Shown piece by piece: positions 52,588-61,181 of a DNA stretch of 64,000 bases. Source of the DNA: Rossellomorea vietnamensis (GTDB taxonomy: Bacteria > Bacillota > Bacilli > Bacillales > Bacillaceae_B). Position 1 is the stretch's first letter; each line of letters opens with the position of its first letter. The stretch spans positions 86,443-150,442 of the forward strand of contig NZ_VTEH01000008.1 in assembly GCF_008180615.1 (NCBI RefSeq). The letters are read 5' to 3'. Made by a program: the position numbers and the translations under genes. A model generated the notes under the pieces. The model was not told the DNA's origin and searched no databases. It saw only the letters and a program-made list of their open reading frames with translations.

Positions 52588-55017
52588 TTATAAAGTTGGC
52601 CGCGGTTCACGCCATATCTTGACTACAGATCCGCTTTCTCCCTGATCTACTACAAATGAGCCGTTGGAATAACGGTCATTGTTTCTGAAAGTGGCTGCTT
52701 GGATTGTTTCCACATGTCCTTTGCTTGTTTCAAGAGAAACTGCATCAATTTCTTCCACAACTTCCATTCCTGCCAAACGATGCGGGTTGGCTTTCAATTC
52801 GCGCAGCATCACGACACCGCGTTTCGCTCTAGAGGTTTTTTCAAACTCGGCAAGCTTCATCTTTTTCACAGCACCTCGCTGTGTGGCTATCAAAATCGAC
52901 TGAGAGGCAGGCGTTGTGATGGTTTTTCCACCAACCACAAAGTCTCCGTCTTTCAGATTAACTCCTTTGACTCCCGCTGCTCTCGGTCCTACTATACTGA
53001 CTTCTTCCTCGCTGAACCATAGGCCGAACCCAAAGTGAGTAGCAAGGAACAGATCTTGGCTTCCATCCGTCAAATGAACGTCTATCAATTCGTCATCCTT
53101 TTTCAGGTTGAGAGCTACCAGTGCCCTGGAATACCGCTGAGCCTTATACTGGCTTAACAGTGATTTCTTAGCCATGCCATTCTTTGTAATGAATAAGAGA
53201 TATCGATTCTCATCGAATTCTTTAATCGGCATGGCACTGATGAGGTTTTCATCCTTATCAATAGAAATAAAGTTTGCCACATGCTGCCCTAGATCCTTCC
53301 AGCGGATATCCGGCAGTTCATGAACCGGGCAATACAGATAACTGCCTTTGTCCGTGAACAGTAAGAGGACATCGGTTGTATTCATCTCCTGTTGTATAAG
53401 GACCCTGTCCGTTTCTTTCATAGCGAGGTCCTGCCCGTTGGACGCTGCGAATGACCGGAGGCTCGTTCTCTTGATGTAACCGTCTTTCGTTACGGTCACC
53501 ATTACATCTTCATTCGCAATCATGACTTCGAGGTTCACCTTGATTTCTTCGATCTCCGCTTCTATGACAGAGCGTCTTTCGTCGGCAAACTGCTTCTTGA
53601 TTGCTCTCATCTCTTTTTTGATCACACTTAACAATTTGCTTTCACTTTCCAGAATAGCTGTTAGCTCACTAATAAGGTTGGCAAGCTCTTCAGCTTCCTT
53701 TTTAAGGGCCGTAATATCCGTGTTTGTCAGTCGATATAACTGCAAGGATACAATAGCTTCAGCCTGTGCTTCTGAAAAATCGAACTTGGCAATCAAGTTG
53801 TTTTTGGCATCACGTTTATCTTTAGAGGCACGGATGGCAGCGATTACTTCATCAAGTATCGATAAGGCTTTCATCAAGCCTTCTACAATATGCTGTCTTT
53901 CCTGTGCTTTTTTCAAGTCATATTTAGATCTGTTTGTTACGACTTCTTTTTGGTGTTCTATATACGCGTCCAGCAGCTGGCGCAGTCCCATAAGTTGAGG
54001 ACGGCGGTTGTGGATGGCCACCATATTGAAGTTGTAGGCGACCTGCAGGTCAGTATTTTTATAAAGGAACATCAGCACACCGTCTGCATCTGCATCTTTC
54101 TTCAGCTCGATGACTATACGAAGGCCGGTGCGGTCCGTTTCATCCCTTACTTCGGCAATACCCTCAACTTTTCTGTCAAGACGGTACTCGTCCATTTTCT
54201 TGACCAGGTTGGCTTTATTGACTTCATATGGAATTTCAGTAATGACAATCTGCTGCTTTCCTCCGCGGACCGCTTCCACTTCCGTCTTTCCTCGAACAAC
54301 AATCTTACCTTTTCCTGTTTCATAAGCCTTCTTAATTCCTTCAACACCTTGTATAGTACCGCCAGTTGGGAAGTCAGGCCCTTTAATGACGGTCATCAAA
54401 TCATCAACGGATGATTCCGGCTTGTCCATGCGCATAATGACCGCATCAATGACTTCTGACAGGTTATGAGGCGGAATGTCTGTTGCGTATCCGGCGGAAA
54501 TTCCCGTCGATCCATTTACCAGCAAACTTGGAAAACGCGCAGGCAGGACGGTTGGTTCTTTAGAAGTATCATCAAAATTCGGTACGAAATCCACCGTATT
54601 CTTTTCTATATCGCGAAGAAGCTCTGTGGAGATGGCTGATAATCGTGCTTCTGTATAACGCATAGCAGCAGGAGGGTCACCATCGACACTACCGTTGTTT
54701 CCATGCATTTCGACGAGCAATTTTCTGAGCTTCCATTCCTGGCTCATGCGGACCATAGCATCGTAAACGGACGTATCACCATGGGGATGATAATTACCGA
54801 TAACGTTTCCGACCGTCTTGGCTGATTTCCTGAAGCCTTTTTCATGTGTATTTCCTTCAAAATGCATGGCATAGAGAATCCGGCGCTGTACAGGCTTCAA
54901 GCCATCACGGGCATCCGGTAATGCGCGTTCTTGTATGATATATTTGCTGTATCGGCCAAACCGGTCGCCTATCACATCTTCAAGCGGCAGGTCCTGGTAT
55001 CGTTCTTGAGTTGTCAT
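52588..55017 (-). CDS. parC: DNA topoisomerase IV subunit A
   Basis: An 809-residue type II topoisomerase subunit. The catalytic Tyr is Tyr121 in AAMRYTEARLS. The quinolone-determining segment reads HPHGDTSVYDAMVRM: at the positions usually called Ser80 and Glu84 there are Thr82 and Asp86. The C-terminal half is the beta-pinwheel (ITKDGYIKRTSL-like repeats). ParC decatenates daughter chromosomes with ParE. It overlaps parE by four bases. Confidence 0.97.
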   Translation of the reverse strand: MTTQERYQDLPLEDVIGDRFGRYSKYIIQERALPDARDGLKPVQRRILYAMHFEGNTHEKGFRKSAKTVGNVIGNYHPHGDTSVYDAMVRMSQEWKLRKLLVEMHGNNGSVDGDPPAAMRYTEARLSAISTELLRDIEKNTVDFVPNFDDTSKEPTVLPARFPSLLVNGSTGISAGYATDIPPHNLSEVIDAVIMRMDKPESSVDDLMTVIKGPDFPTGGTIQGVEGIKKAYETGKGKIVVRGKTEVEAVRGGKQQIVITEIPYEVNKANLVKKMDEYRLDRKVEGIAEVRDETDRTGLRIVIELKKDADADGVLMFLYKNTDLQVAYNFNMVAIHNRRPQLMGLRQLLDAYIEHQKEVVTNRSKYDLKKAQERQHIVEGLMKALSILDEVIAAIRASKDKRDAKNNLIAKFDFSEAQAEAIVSLQLYRLTNTDITALKKEAEELANLISELTAILESESKLLSVIKKEMRAIKKQFADERRSVIEAEIEEIKVNLEVMIANEDVMVTVTKDGYIKRTSLRSFAASNGQDLAMKETDRVLIQQEMNTTDVLLLFTDKGSYLYCPVHELPDIRWKDLGQHVANFISIDKDENLISAMPIKEFDENRYLLFITKNGMAKKSLLSQYKAQRYSRALVALNLKKDDELIDVHLTDGSQDLFLATHFGFGLWFSEEEVSIVGPRAAGVKGVNLKDGDFVVGGKTITTPASQSILIATQRGAVKKMKLAEFEKTSRAKRGVVMLRELKANPHRLAGMEVVEEIDAVSLETSKGHVETIQAATFRNNDRYSNGSFVVDQGESGSVVKIWREPRPTL

Positions 55018-56993
55018 ACATCACCCTCCTCAGCGACAGATACATTTTCATTTTCCAATATGCTGCCATCTTCCTCGAGGCCAAAGGCAACATTACTTTC
55101 AATCCATTTCCTGCGTGGTTCTACTTTATCTCCCATCAGGGTTGTCACACGTCGTTCAGCTCGTGCGGCATCATCGATCTTGACCCGGATCAGGGTCCGT
55201 GTATCGGGGTCCATCGTAGTCTCCCAAAGCTGGTCAGCGTTCATTTCCCCGAGACCTTTATAGCGCTGAATCATATAGCCTTTGCCGATCTTTTTGACAG
55301 CCCCGTCCAATTCATCATCGGTCCACGCATATTCGATCACTTCTTTCTTTCCAGAGCCTTTGCTGACTTTGAAAAGCGGCGGAAGGGCAATGTAGACTCT
55401 CCCTGCATCCAATAAAGGCTTCATGTAGCGGTAGAAGAATGTTAAAAGAAGGACCTGAATATGAGCTCCATCCGTATCGGCATCCGTCATGATTACGATT
55501 TTATCGTAATTGATGTCGCTTAAATTCAATTCCGGGCCCACTCCTGCTCCTATAGCATGAATGATGGTGTTAATCTCTTCATTTTTAAAGATATCCTGCA
55601 ATTTAGCTTTTTCTGTATTGATGACTTTTCCCCTAAGAGGAAGTATCGCCTGGAATTTCCTGTCTCTTCCTTGCTTAGCAGAACCGCCGGCAGAATCACC
55701 CTCGACCAGATATAATTCGTTCTTCTGCGGATTTCTTGACTGAGCAGGGGTCAGCTTCCCAGAAAGGATGGTTTCAGACCGCTTTCTCTTTTTGCCATTC
55801 CGGGCATCTTCACGGGCTCTTCTTGCAGCTTCCCTTGCCTGAGCCGCTTTGATTGACTTCTTAATTAGAAGTGAACTGGTATCCGGATTTTCTTCCAGGA
55901 AATAGAGGAGATGTTCCGAAACGACGGCGTCAACTGCAGATCTGGCTTCACTTGTACCCAGTTTCCCTTTGGTCTGCCCCTCAAATTGAAGGAGTTCCTC
56001 AGGAATGCGGACCGATACAATTCCAGACAACCCTTCCCTTATATCCGTTCCTTCAAGGTTCTTATCTTTTTCGCGCAAAATGCCAGCTTTACGGGCATAT
56101 TCATTGAATACACGCGTCATCGCGGTCTTGGCTCCTGCTTCATGCGTACCGCCGTCTTTCGTCCGGACATTATTGACGAAGGAAAGAATGTTTTCCGAAA
56201 ATCCGTCATTGAATTGAAAAGCAAACTCTACTTCGATGCTGTTATGTTCTCCTTCAAAGAAGACCACCGGATGGATACTGTCTTTTTCTTCGTTTAAGTA
56301 CTGTACAAAGGCCTGTATGCCGCTTTCAAAGTGAAAGACATCCTGCTGGTCATGCCTTTCATCTGTGATAGTAATCTTCAGTCCTTTTAGAAGAAAGGCC
56401 GATTCACGGAGACGCTCACATAACGTGTCATAATTATAAGAGGTCACACTGAAAATTGATGGGTCAGGTTTAAAACTGATCCGCGTTCCCGTCTTTTTGG
56501 TTTTTCCAATTTTCTCTAAGGTAGTCTGCGGCTTTCCACCGCCAGCGAACGTTTGTTCGTAAATAAACCCATCTCGCATTATGGTCACTTTCAGCCACTC
56601 AGAAAGCGCATTAACAACAGACGCACCGACACCATGCAGCCCGCCGCTCGTTTTATAGCCGCCCTGCCCGAACTTACCTCCGGCATGAAGCACAGTCAAA
56701 ATGATTTCAGGCGTCGGCTTGCCCATTTTATGCATACCCGTTGGCATTCCCCGGCCGCTGTCTTCTACGCTCAAGCTGTTATCTTTATGTATCGTAACAG
56801 TGATTTCATCTCCGTAGCCAGCCAAAGCTTCATCTACAGAGTTATCAACAATTTCATAAACTAAATGGTGCAAACCTCTGGTATCAGTAGATCCGATATA
56901 CATACCTGGTCTTTTTCTGACTGCTTCAAGACCTTCCAGTACCTGTATCGCATCATCATTATAATCCATGGACTGGTTATTTCTTTTGGCCAC
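55014..56993 (-). CDS. parE: DNA topoisomerase IV subunit B
   Basis: A 659-residue GHKL ATPase subunit. ATP site: VDNSVDEALAG, GRGMPTGMH, KTSGGLHGVGASVVNALS; TOPRIM: YLVEGDSAGGSAKQGRD and IMTDADTDGAHI with metal Asp residues. GTG 56993 is favoured because AAAGGGG is properly spaced from it; an ATG six bases upstream lies only one base after that site. It starts the parEC operon. Confidence 0.96.
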   Translation of the reverse strand: MAKRNNQSMDYNDDAIQVLEGLEAVRKRPGMYIGSTDTRGLHHLVYEIVDNSVDEALAGYGDEITVTIHKDNSLSVEDSGRGMPTGMHKMGKPTPEIILTVLHAGGKFGQGGYKTSGGLHGVGASVVNALSEWLKVTIMRDGFIYEQTFAGGGKPQTTLEKIGKTKKTGTRISFKPDPSIFSVTSYNYDTLCERLRESAFLLKGLKITITDERHDQQDVFHFESGIQAFVQYLNEEKDSIHPVVFFEGEHNSIEVEFAFQFNDGFSENILSFVNNVRTKDGGTHEAGAKTAMTRVFNEYARKAGILREKDKNLEGTDIREGLSGIVSVRIPEELLQFEGQTKGKLGTSEARSAVDAVVSEHLLYFLEENPDTSSLLIKKSIKAAQAREAARRAREDARNGKKRKRSETILSGKLTPAQSRNPQKNELYLVEGDSAGGSAKQGRDRKFQAILPLRGKVINTEKAKLQDIFKNEEINTIIHAIGAGVGPELNLSDINYDKIVIMTDADTDGAHIQVLLLTFFYRYMKPLLDAGRVYIALPPLFKVSKGSGKKEVIEYAWTDDELDGAVKKIGKGYMIQRYKGLGEMNADQLWETTMDPDTRTLIRVKIDDAARAERRVTTLMGDKVEPRRKWIESNVAFGLEEDGSILENENVSVAEEGDV

Positions 56994-57242
56994 GAACATT
57001 CCCCTTTCAAAACTTATCTCTGTCTAGTAGTGGTGAATATTTTACACAAAAGAACGTTTGTTCGCTCTCCCTATTCTACCACAGTAACCTCGAACATCTA
57101 TGCTTTATTGTATCGTTTTATTTCAAATTCGCAAATTTATTTTTAAAATCCGGCTTAAAAGCAAGGCAGTTTTTTCAGTATTACCGGCTGTTTTTTGAAA
57201 TTCACTTCCCTTTAAGAAAACACATTTGGAATGTCTCTCCAT

Positions 57243-57281
57243 AAAAAAACAAGCGGGGGTAACTTCCCGTCGCTTGTTCGA
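57243..57281 (-). terminator. Terminator of the CoA-binding protein gene
   Basis: AACAAGCG ... CGCTTGTT with seven T residues on the minus strand. Confidence 0.85.
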
Positions 57282-57285
57282 ATCC

Positions 57286-57693
57286 TTATCGAGTTAAAGC
57301 ATGTTCTACTTTGATACAGCGGTCCATAATTACGGTATAACCTTTGCTTTTTAAAAAGTCATAGGCTTCTTCATTGTATACACCAAGCTGTGCCCAAAAG
57401 ATGTCTGCATCAATCTCATCGAATTCCCTAGCAATCTCAGGAAGAAATTCCGACCTCCGGAAAACATTCACGATATCTACATGCCTTCCGATCTCCTTCA
57501 GAGAGGAAACTGCTTTTACTCCCAGAGCCTCGTCGATCACCGGATTGACAGGTATGATTTCATACCCGCTGTCCTGCATAGCCTTCGATACCATATAAGA
57601 CGTCCTGTCAGGATTATCGCTTAATCCCACGACCGCTATTACTTTAGACTTATCGAGCAGCGGTTTCATTTCATTTCTCGTTAGATGTTCCAT
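57286..57693 (-). CDS. yneT: CoA-binding-domain protein, YneT/YccU-like
   Basis: A 135-residue single Rossmann domain of the CoA-binding family (succinyl-CoA synthetase alpha-like), with VIAVVGLSDNPDRTSYMVSK, IIPVNPVIDEALG and FWAQLGVYNEEAYDF. It probably binds CoA or a nucleotide; no catalytic activity is known. ATG 57693 follows AAGGAG properly; a TTG three codons earlier abuts it. The B. subtilis yneT gene also neighbours plsY and parE. Confidence 0.85.
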   Translation of the reverse strand: MEHLTRNEMKPLLDKSKVIAVVGLSDNPDRTSYMVSKAMQDSGYEIIPVNPVIDEALGVKAVSSLKEIGRHVDIVNVFRRSEFLPEIAREFDEIDADIFWAQLGVYNEEAYDFLKSKGYTVIMDRCIKVEHALTR

Positions 57694-57748
57694 TGTCTTC
57701 AACTCCTTATTAACAATATTTCTCTAAAAATGGGAAAAGTCCTGCTAA

Positions 57749-57792
57749 AAAAGCTGGCCTGCAGGTTTTTTACCCGTTTTGGCCAGCTTAAA
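57749..57792 (-). terminator. Terminator of the osmoprotectant ABC operon
   Basis: AAGCTGGCC / GGCCAGCTT with six T residues on the minus strand. Confidence 0.85.
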
Positions 57793-57803
57793 TCCCTTAA
57801 TTC

Positions 57804-58697
57804 TTATTCTTCTATAATGCCTTTAGAGGTGAGGAAGTCCCTTGCAACATCCGCAGGTTCTTCTTTATCAATATCCACTCTCGCATTCAATTCGCTCATC
57901 TCTTCTTCTGTAATGGTGCCGGCAAGTTCATTGACTGCATCTTCTAGTTCCGGATGTTCATCCAGTACTTCCTGTCTTACAATAGGAGCTGCATAGAAAG
58001 GCGGGAAAAAGCCTTTATCGTCTTTAGTAGTTTCCAAGTCATAACGCTGGATCCGCCCATCTGTCGTAAAGGCAGGAATCAAGTCAACATCCCCATTTTT
58101 AACTGCTTCATACATGATGTTAGGATCATAGCTTTCTGTACTTGCAAAGTTAAAGTCATAAGCTTTGATTAAGTCATCATAACCGTCACCCGCGCGTTCA
58201 TAGAACTGATGGGGAGCACCAAAGACCATTTCCTCGGAATAAGGTTCCAAATCAGAATAGGTCTCTGCATCTATACCTTCATCCTTACGGTAGGCTAGAG
58301 TGTAAGTATTTTCAAACCCAAGAGGTTCCAGCCAAGTAACACCAAACTCTTCTTCGTAGCCTGATTTCACTTGTTCAAAGATGGCATCAGCTTCTGCACC
58401 TTCTTCAGCTTCCTCTTTCAAGACTGCTTTCAATCCTGTTCCGGTGTACTCGACATACATATCGATGTCTCCTTTTTCAATAGCCGGAGTCAAGATGGAC
58501 ACTTCCCCAAGTGCCTCCTCACGTTCTACATTCAAATCTGTTTTTTCTTCAATGACCTGCGCCAGCATTTCTGTCAGAATGTACTGCTCAGTCCACATCT
58601 TCCCGGAAACTACTACAGTATCATTTCCATCACCGTTTCCGCACGCTGAAAGCACGAGCATCAGCGAAAGAGCCGCCAAAATTAATCTTTTTTTCAT
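57804..58697 (-). CDS. Osmoprotectant-binding lipoprotein (OpuCC/OsmX-like)
   Basis: A 297-residue protein with lipobox LVLSAC. It is a type II binding domain of the OpuAC family: VVVSGKMWTEQYILTEMLAQ at the start, DMYVEYTGTGLKAVLK and PAFTTDGRIQRYDL, the usual pattern of choline/betaine/carnitine-binding subunits. ATG 58697 is preferred; a TTG two codons earlier is too close to AAAGGGGA. It is the third gene after ATPase and permease. Confidence 0.87.
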   Translation of the reverse strand: MKKRLILAALSLMLVLSACGNGDGNDTVVVSGKMWTEQYILTEMLAQVIEEKTDLNVEREEALGEVSILTPAIEKGDIDMYVEYTGTGLKAVLKEEAEEGAEADAIFEQVKSGYEEEFGVTWLEPLGFENTYTLAYRKDEGIDAETYSDLEPYSEEMVFGAPHQFYERAGDGYDDLIKAYDFNFASTESYDPNIMYEAVKNGDVDLIPAFTTDGRIQRYDLETTKDDKGFFPPFYAAPIVRQEVLDEHPELEDAVNELAGTITEEEMSELNARVDIDKEEPADVARDFLTSKGIIEE

Positions 58698-58715
58698 AGT
58701 CAATTATCCCCTTTA

Positions 58716-59375
58716 TCATTTTCTGGCTTTTAACCCTTTAGGAGTAGCAGCCTTTTCTAAAATTTTCAATAAGTAATCAAAAAACAAGGCAAGCAATGCT
58801 GCTGGAAGAGCCCCGGCCAGAACCAGGCTGTTATTCCAAGACGAGAGCCCCCGGTAAATGATATCCCCCAGTCCTCCTGCACCAACAAAAGTTGCTAAAG
58901 TGGCCACACCGACCGTCAGGACAGTAGCCGTACGGATACCGGCCATTATGATAGGCAGAGACAGCGGCAGCTCGACTTTATAGAGCAGCTGCCGTTTGGT
59001 CATACCCATTCCTCTTCCAGCCTCTATTATGGCCTGGTCCACTCCTGTGATCCCTGTATAGGTGTTCCTTAAAATCGGCAGAAGCGCATAAACAGTCAAT
59101 GCAATAATAGCAGTGGTGCTTCCAGTCCCAAGAAGCGGAACAAGGAACCCAAACAGGGCAAGGCTTGGGATGGTTTGAAAGATTGCGGTTATCCCTATAA
59201 AGAACTCTGCTGAGCCCCTTTTCCGGGATATGTATATGCCCAGCGGCAGGGAAATTAATATAGCAATGAAAATCGAAACAAATGAAAGGATGAGGTGTTC
59301 AATCAAGCCTTCCATAATAACATCTGACCTGCTGCTTATTGTTGTCCAGAAGGTGGAAAAGACGTTACCCAGCAT
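58716..59375 (-). CDS. Osmoprotectant ABC transporter permease (OpuCB-like)
   Basis: A 219-residue permease with about five or six helices. The EAA-type coupling loop is in EAGRGMGMTKRQLLYKVELPLSLP. It belongs to the OpuCB/OpuCD class. Only one permease gene is present in this operon, so it would function as a homodimer. GGAGGG precedes the ATG, and the gene overlaps the ATPase by 11 bases. Confidence 0.88.
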   Translation of the reverse strand: MLGNVFSTFWTTISSRSDVIMEGLIEHLILSFVSIFIAILISLPLGIYISRKRGSAEFFIGITAIFQTIPSLALFGFLVPLLGTGSTTAIIALTVYALLPILRNTYTGITGVDQAIIEAGRGMGMTKRQLLYKVELPLSLPIIMAGIRTATVLTVGVATLATFVGAGGLGDIIYRGLSSWNNSLVLAGALPAALLALFFDYLLKILEKAATPKGLKARK

Positions 59376-60333
59376 AAGTCGATCCCTCCTTTCCGGCTAC
59401 TGTCAGGAGGATATCCTCTTTTGTTACAAAACCGACGGCTTCTCCATTTTCCTCTACTATGAGAATATCCAATTGTAATTGAAGCAGCTTCCCGGCAGCC
59501 TTGGAGATGGATGAGCCGGCAGAGATGGATTCGACAGCGTGACCCGGAATGCCTTTGACGTCCCTTGACATGATATCCCTGACAATTAGGACGGACTGTC
59601 CTTTGTTCATGCGGTGTTCTCCTATAAACGCCTTAACAAATTCATTTGCTGGACTGGTCAGCAGTTCATCAGGGGAGCCGTATTGTTCTATGACGCCATC
59701 CCTCATGACGGCAATGTTATCAGCAATCTTTAATGCTTCGTCCATATCGTGCGTGACAAAGACAATCGTTTTATGTATTTTCTGCTGAAGGCTTTTTAAT
59801 TCATCCTGCAGCTGTTCGCGGCTGATTGGATCCAATGCACTGAAAGGCTCGTCCATTAAGATAATCGGAGGTTCTGCTGCCAGTGCCCTGATGACGCCTA
59901 CACGCTGCTGCTGGCCGCCGCTGAGTTCCAGAGGATATCTCTTTTTGTACACATGGGGTTCCAGGCCGACTAGCTCCATCAGTTCATCTACCCTCGGTGC
60001 ATACTGCTCTTTCTTCCATCCTTTTAATTTAGGGATGAGTGCTATGTTTTCTTCAATTGTCATATGCGGCAGCAGACCGATCCGCTGTATGACGTATCCA
60101 ATATTCCTGCGTAATTCCACTTCGTTTTTCGAAGCAATTTCTTCACCGTTTATGTATATCTTTCCATCAGTCGGCACAATCAGCTTATTGATCATCTTCA
60201 TTGTGGTCGTTTTGCCGCATCCACTCGGTCCGATCAAAGCAGTCAATTCGCCCTCTGGGATGACCAGGTCAATCCCCTTTATTGCCTCTGTTCCATCTTC
60301 GAATTTCTTCCTGACATTTTTGAATTCAATCAT
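59365..60333 (-). CDS. Osmoprotectant ABC transporter ATPase with CBS region (OpuCA-like)
   Basis: A 322-residue ATPase. Walker A GPSGCGKTTTMK, signature LSGGQQQRVGVIRAL, Walker B IILMDEPFSALDP. After about residue 240 a CBS-type region (IVRDIMSRDVKGIPGHAVES, LQLDILIVEENGEAVGFVTKEDIL) follows. OpuCA proteins are about 380 residues with two CBS motifs; this one is shorter and appears to hold a reduced CBS module, which in relatives senses ionic strength. The start is at ATG 60333, one codon after a GTG. Confidence 0.87.
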   Translation of the reverse strand: MIEFKNVRKKFEDGTEAIKGIDLVIPEGELTALIGPSGCGKTTTMKMINKLIVPTDGKIYINGEEIASKNEVELRRNIGYVIQRIGLLPHMTIEENIALIPKLKGWKKEQYAPRVDELMELVGLEPHVYKKRYPLELSGGQQQRVGVIRALAAEPPIILMDEPFSALDPISREQLQDELKSLQQKIHKTIVFVTHDMDEALKIADNIAVMRDGVIEQYGSPDELLTSPANEFVKAFIGEHRMNKGQSVLIVRDIMSRDVKGIPGHAVESISAGSSISKAAGKLLQLQLDILIVEENGEAVGFVTKEDILLTVAGKEGSTYAG

Positions 60334-60544
60334 CACAACACCTGCTTAGAATATAAAATCATATTAATATTTCCCTGCTCAACACAAGTTAAACATATAT
60401 TAATTTAATTATAAACAGATAATGCTTGATGAATACGCTTTTGCCTGAACCCGTCTGCAGCTCTCAAATGGTAAACTTTCCAAAACCAGCGGGTTCAGCT
60501 GTTTACAAAGCCTCTTTGACTGCACCCATTATGCTTTTTTGAAT
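60334..60544. other. Promoter region of the osmoprotectant operon
   Basis: About 200 bases without a gene, AT-rich near 60400; the minus-strand promoter is expected here. Ends at the repeat element's left flank. Confidence 0.4.
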
Positions 60545-60930
60545 GGCTGTTTTCACAAAGATTGTGGCTGCTTTAAATGAACATGGATTTCCGCTACAGG
60601 CTGACGACTCCGCGGGGCGGGCGGTGAGCCTCCTCGGCTGCGCCTGTGGGGTCTCACCTGTCCCGCTAGTCCCGCAGGAGGTCGTCCGCCTTCCGCTTCA
60701 ATCCTCCTACTTAAAAAGGGATGATGGTAAACGCATTCTAAATTAGCAATTAATCAGAAAAAAGCTATCAAATAAACTGTTTCCGCATTATTTTTTGCTT
60801 TCGACAGTATCCCCCTCCGGGTACTAAGATTATTCTCTATAAACGAGGAGTAGTTCATTGGCTTACCAGAATTAAAGCCATTATCTTACGAAGTTAATAT
60901 GAAAAAGCAACAACGTTTACGAAAAGAGCC
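60545..60930 (+). mobile_element. MITE-like element, copy B (386 bp), with exact 8-bp flanking repeat
   Basis: Left end GGCTGTTTTCACAAAGATTG matches the reversed right end GGCTCTTTTCGTAAACGTTG at 19 of the first 25 bases. TTTTGAAT occurs immediately on both sides (60537-60544 and 60931-60938). Internal blocks are shared with copy A. No transposase inside. Confidence 0.8.
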
Positions 60931-61124
60931 TTTTGAATACAGTGCTGTCTGCGGTCTGTGGCTACCTCTGAATGCATCGATTTCGCTTTCTTGAAATAAA
61001 TGCTGTCTGGGGACCTCTCTTACTTACTGCACCGATTCTGCTTTTTCCTGACTCGGTGCTGCCTACAGCTCTTTCTAACTTCACTATATAATAACAGCAC
61101 ATCTACTAATACAGTCTGCCAATA
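60931..61124. other. Intergenic stretch after the repeat
   Basis: No gene. Holds loosely repeated TGCTGTCTG-type words (60942, 61003) of unknown meaning. Confidence 0.35.
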
Positions 61125-61160
61125 AAAAAGCACCAGCCTGTTTAAAAACCGGCTGGTGCC
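61125..61160 (-). terminator. Terminator of the NCS2 permease
   Basis: GCACCAGCC / GGCTGGTGC, six T residues on the minus strand. Confidence 0.88.
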
Positions 61161-61181
61161 CATAATCCATTTAAGAATCTT

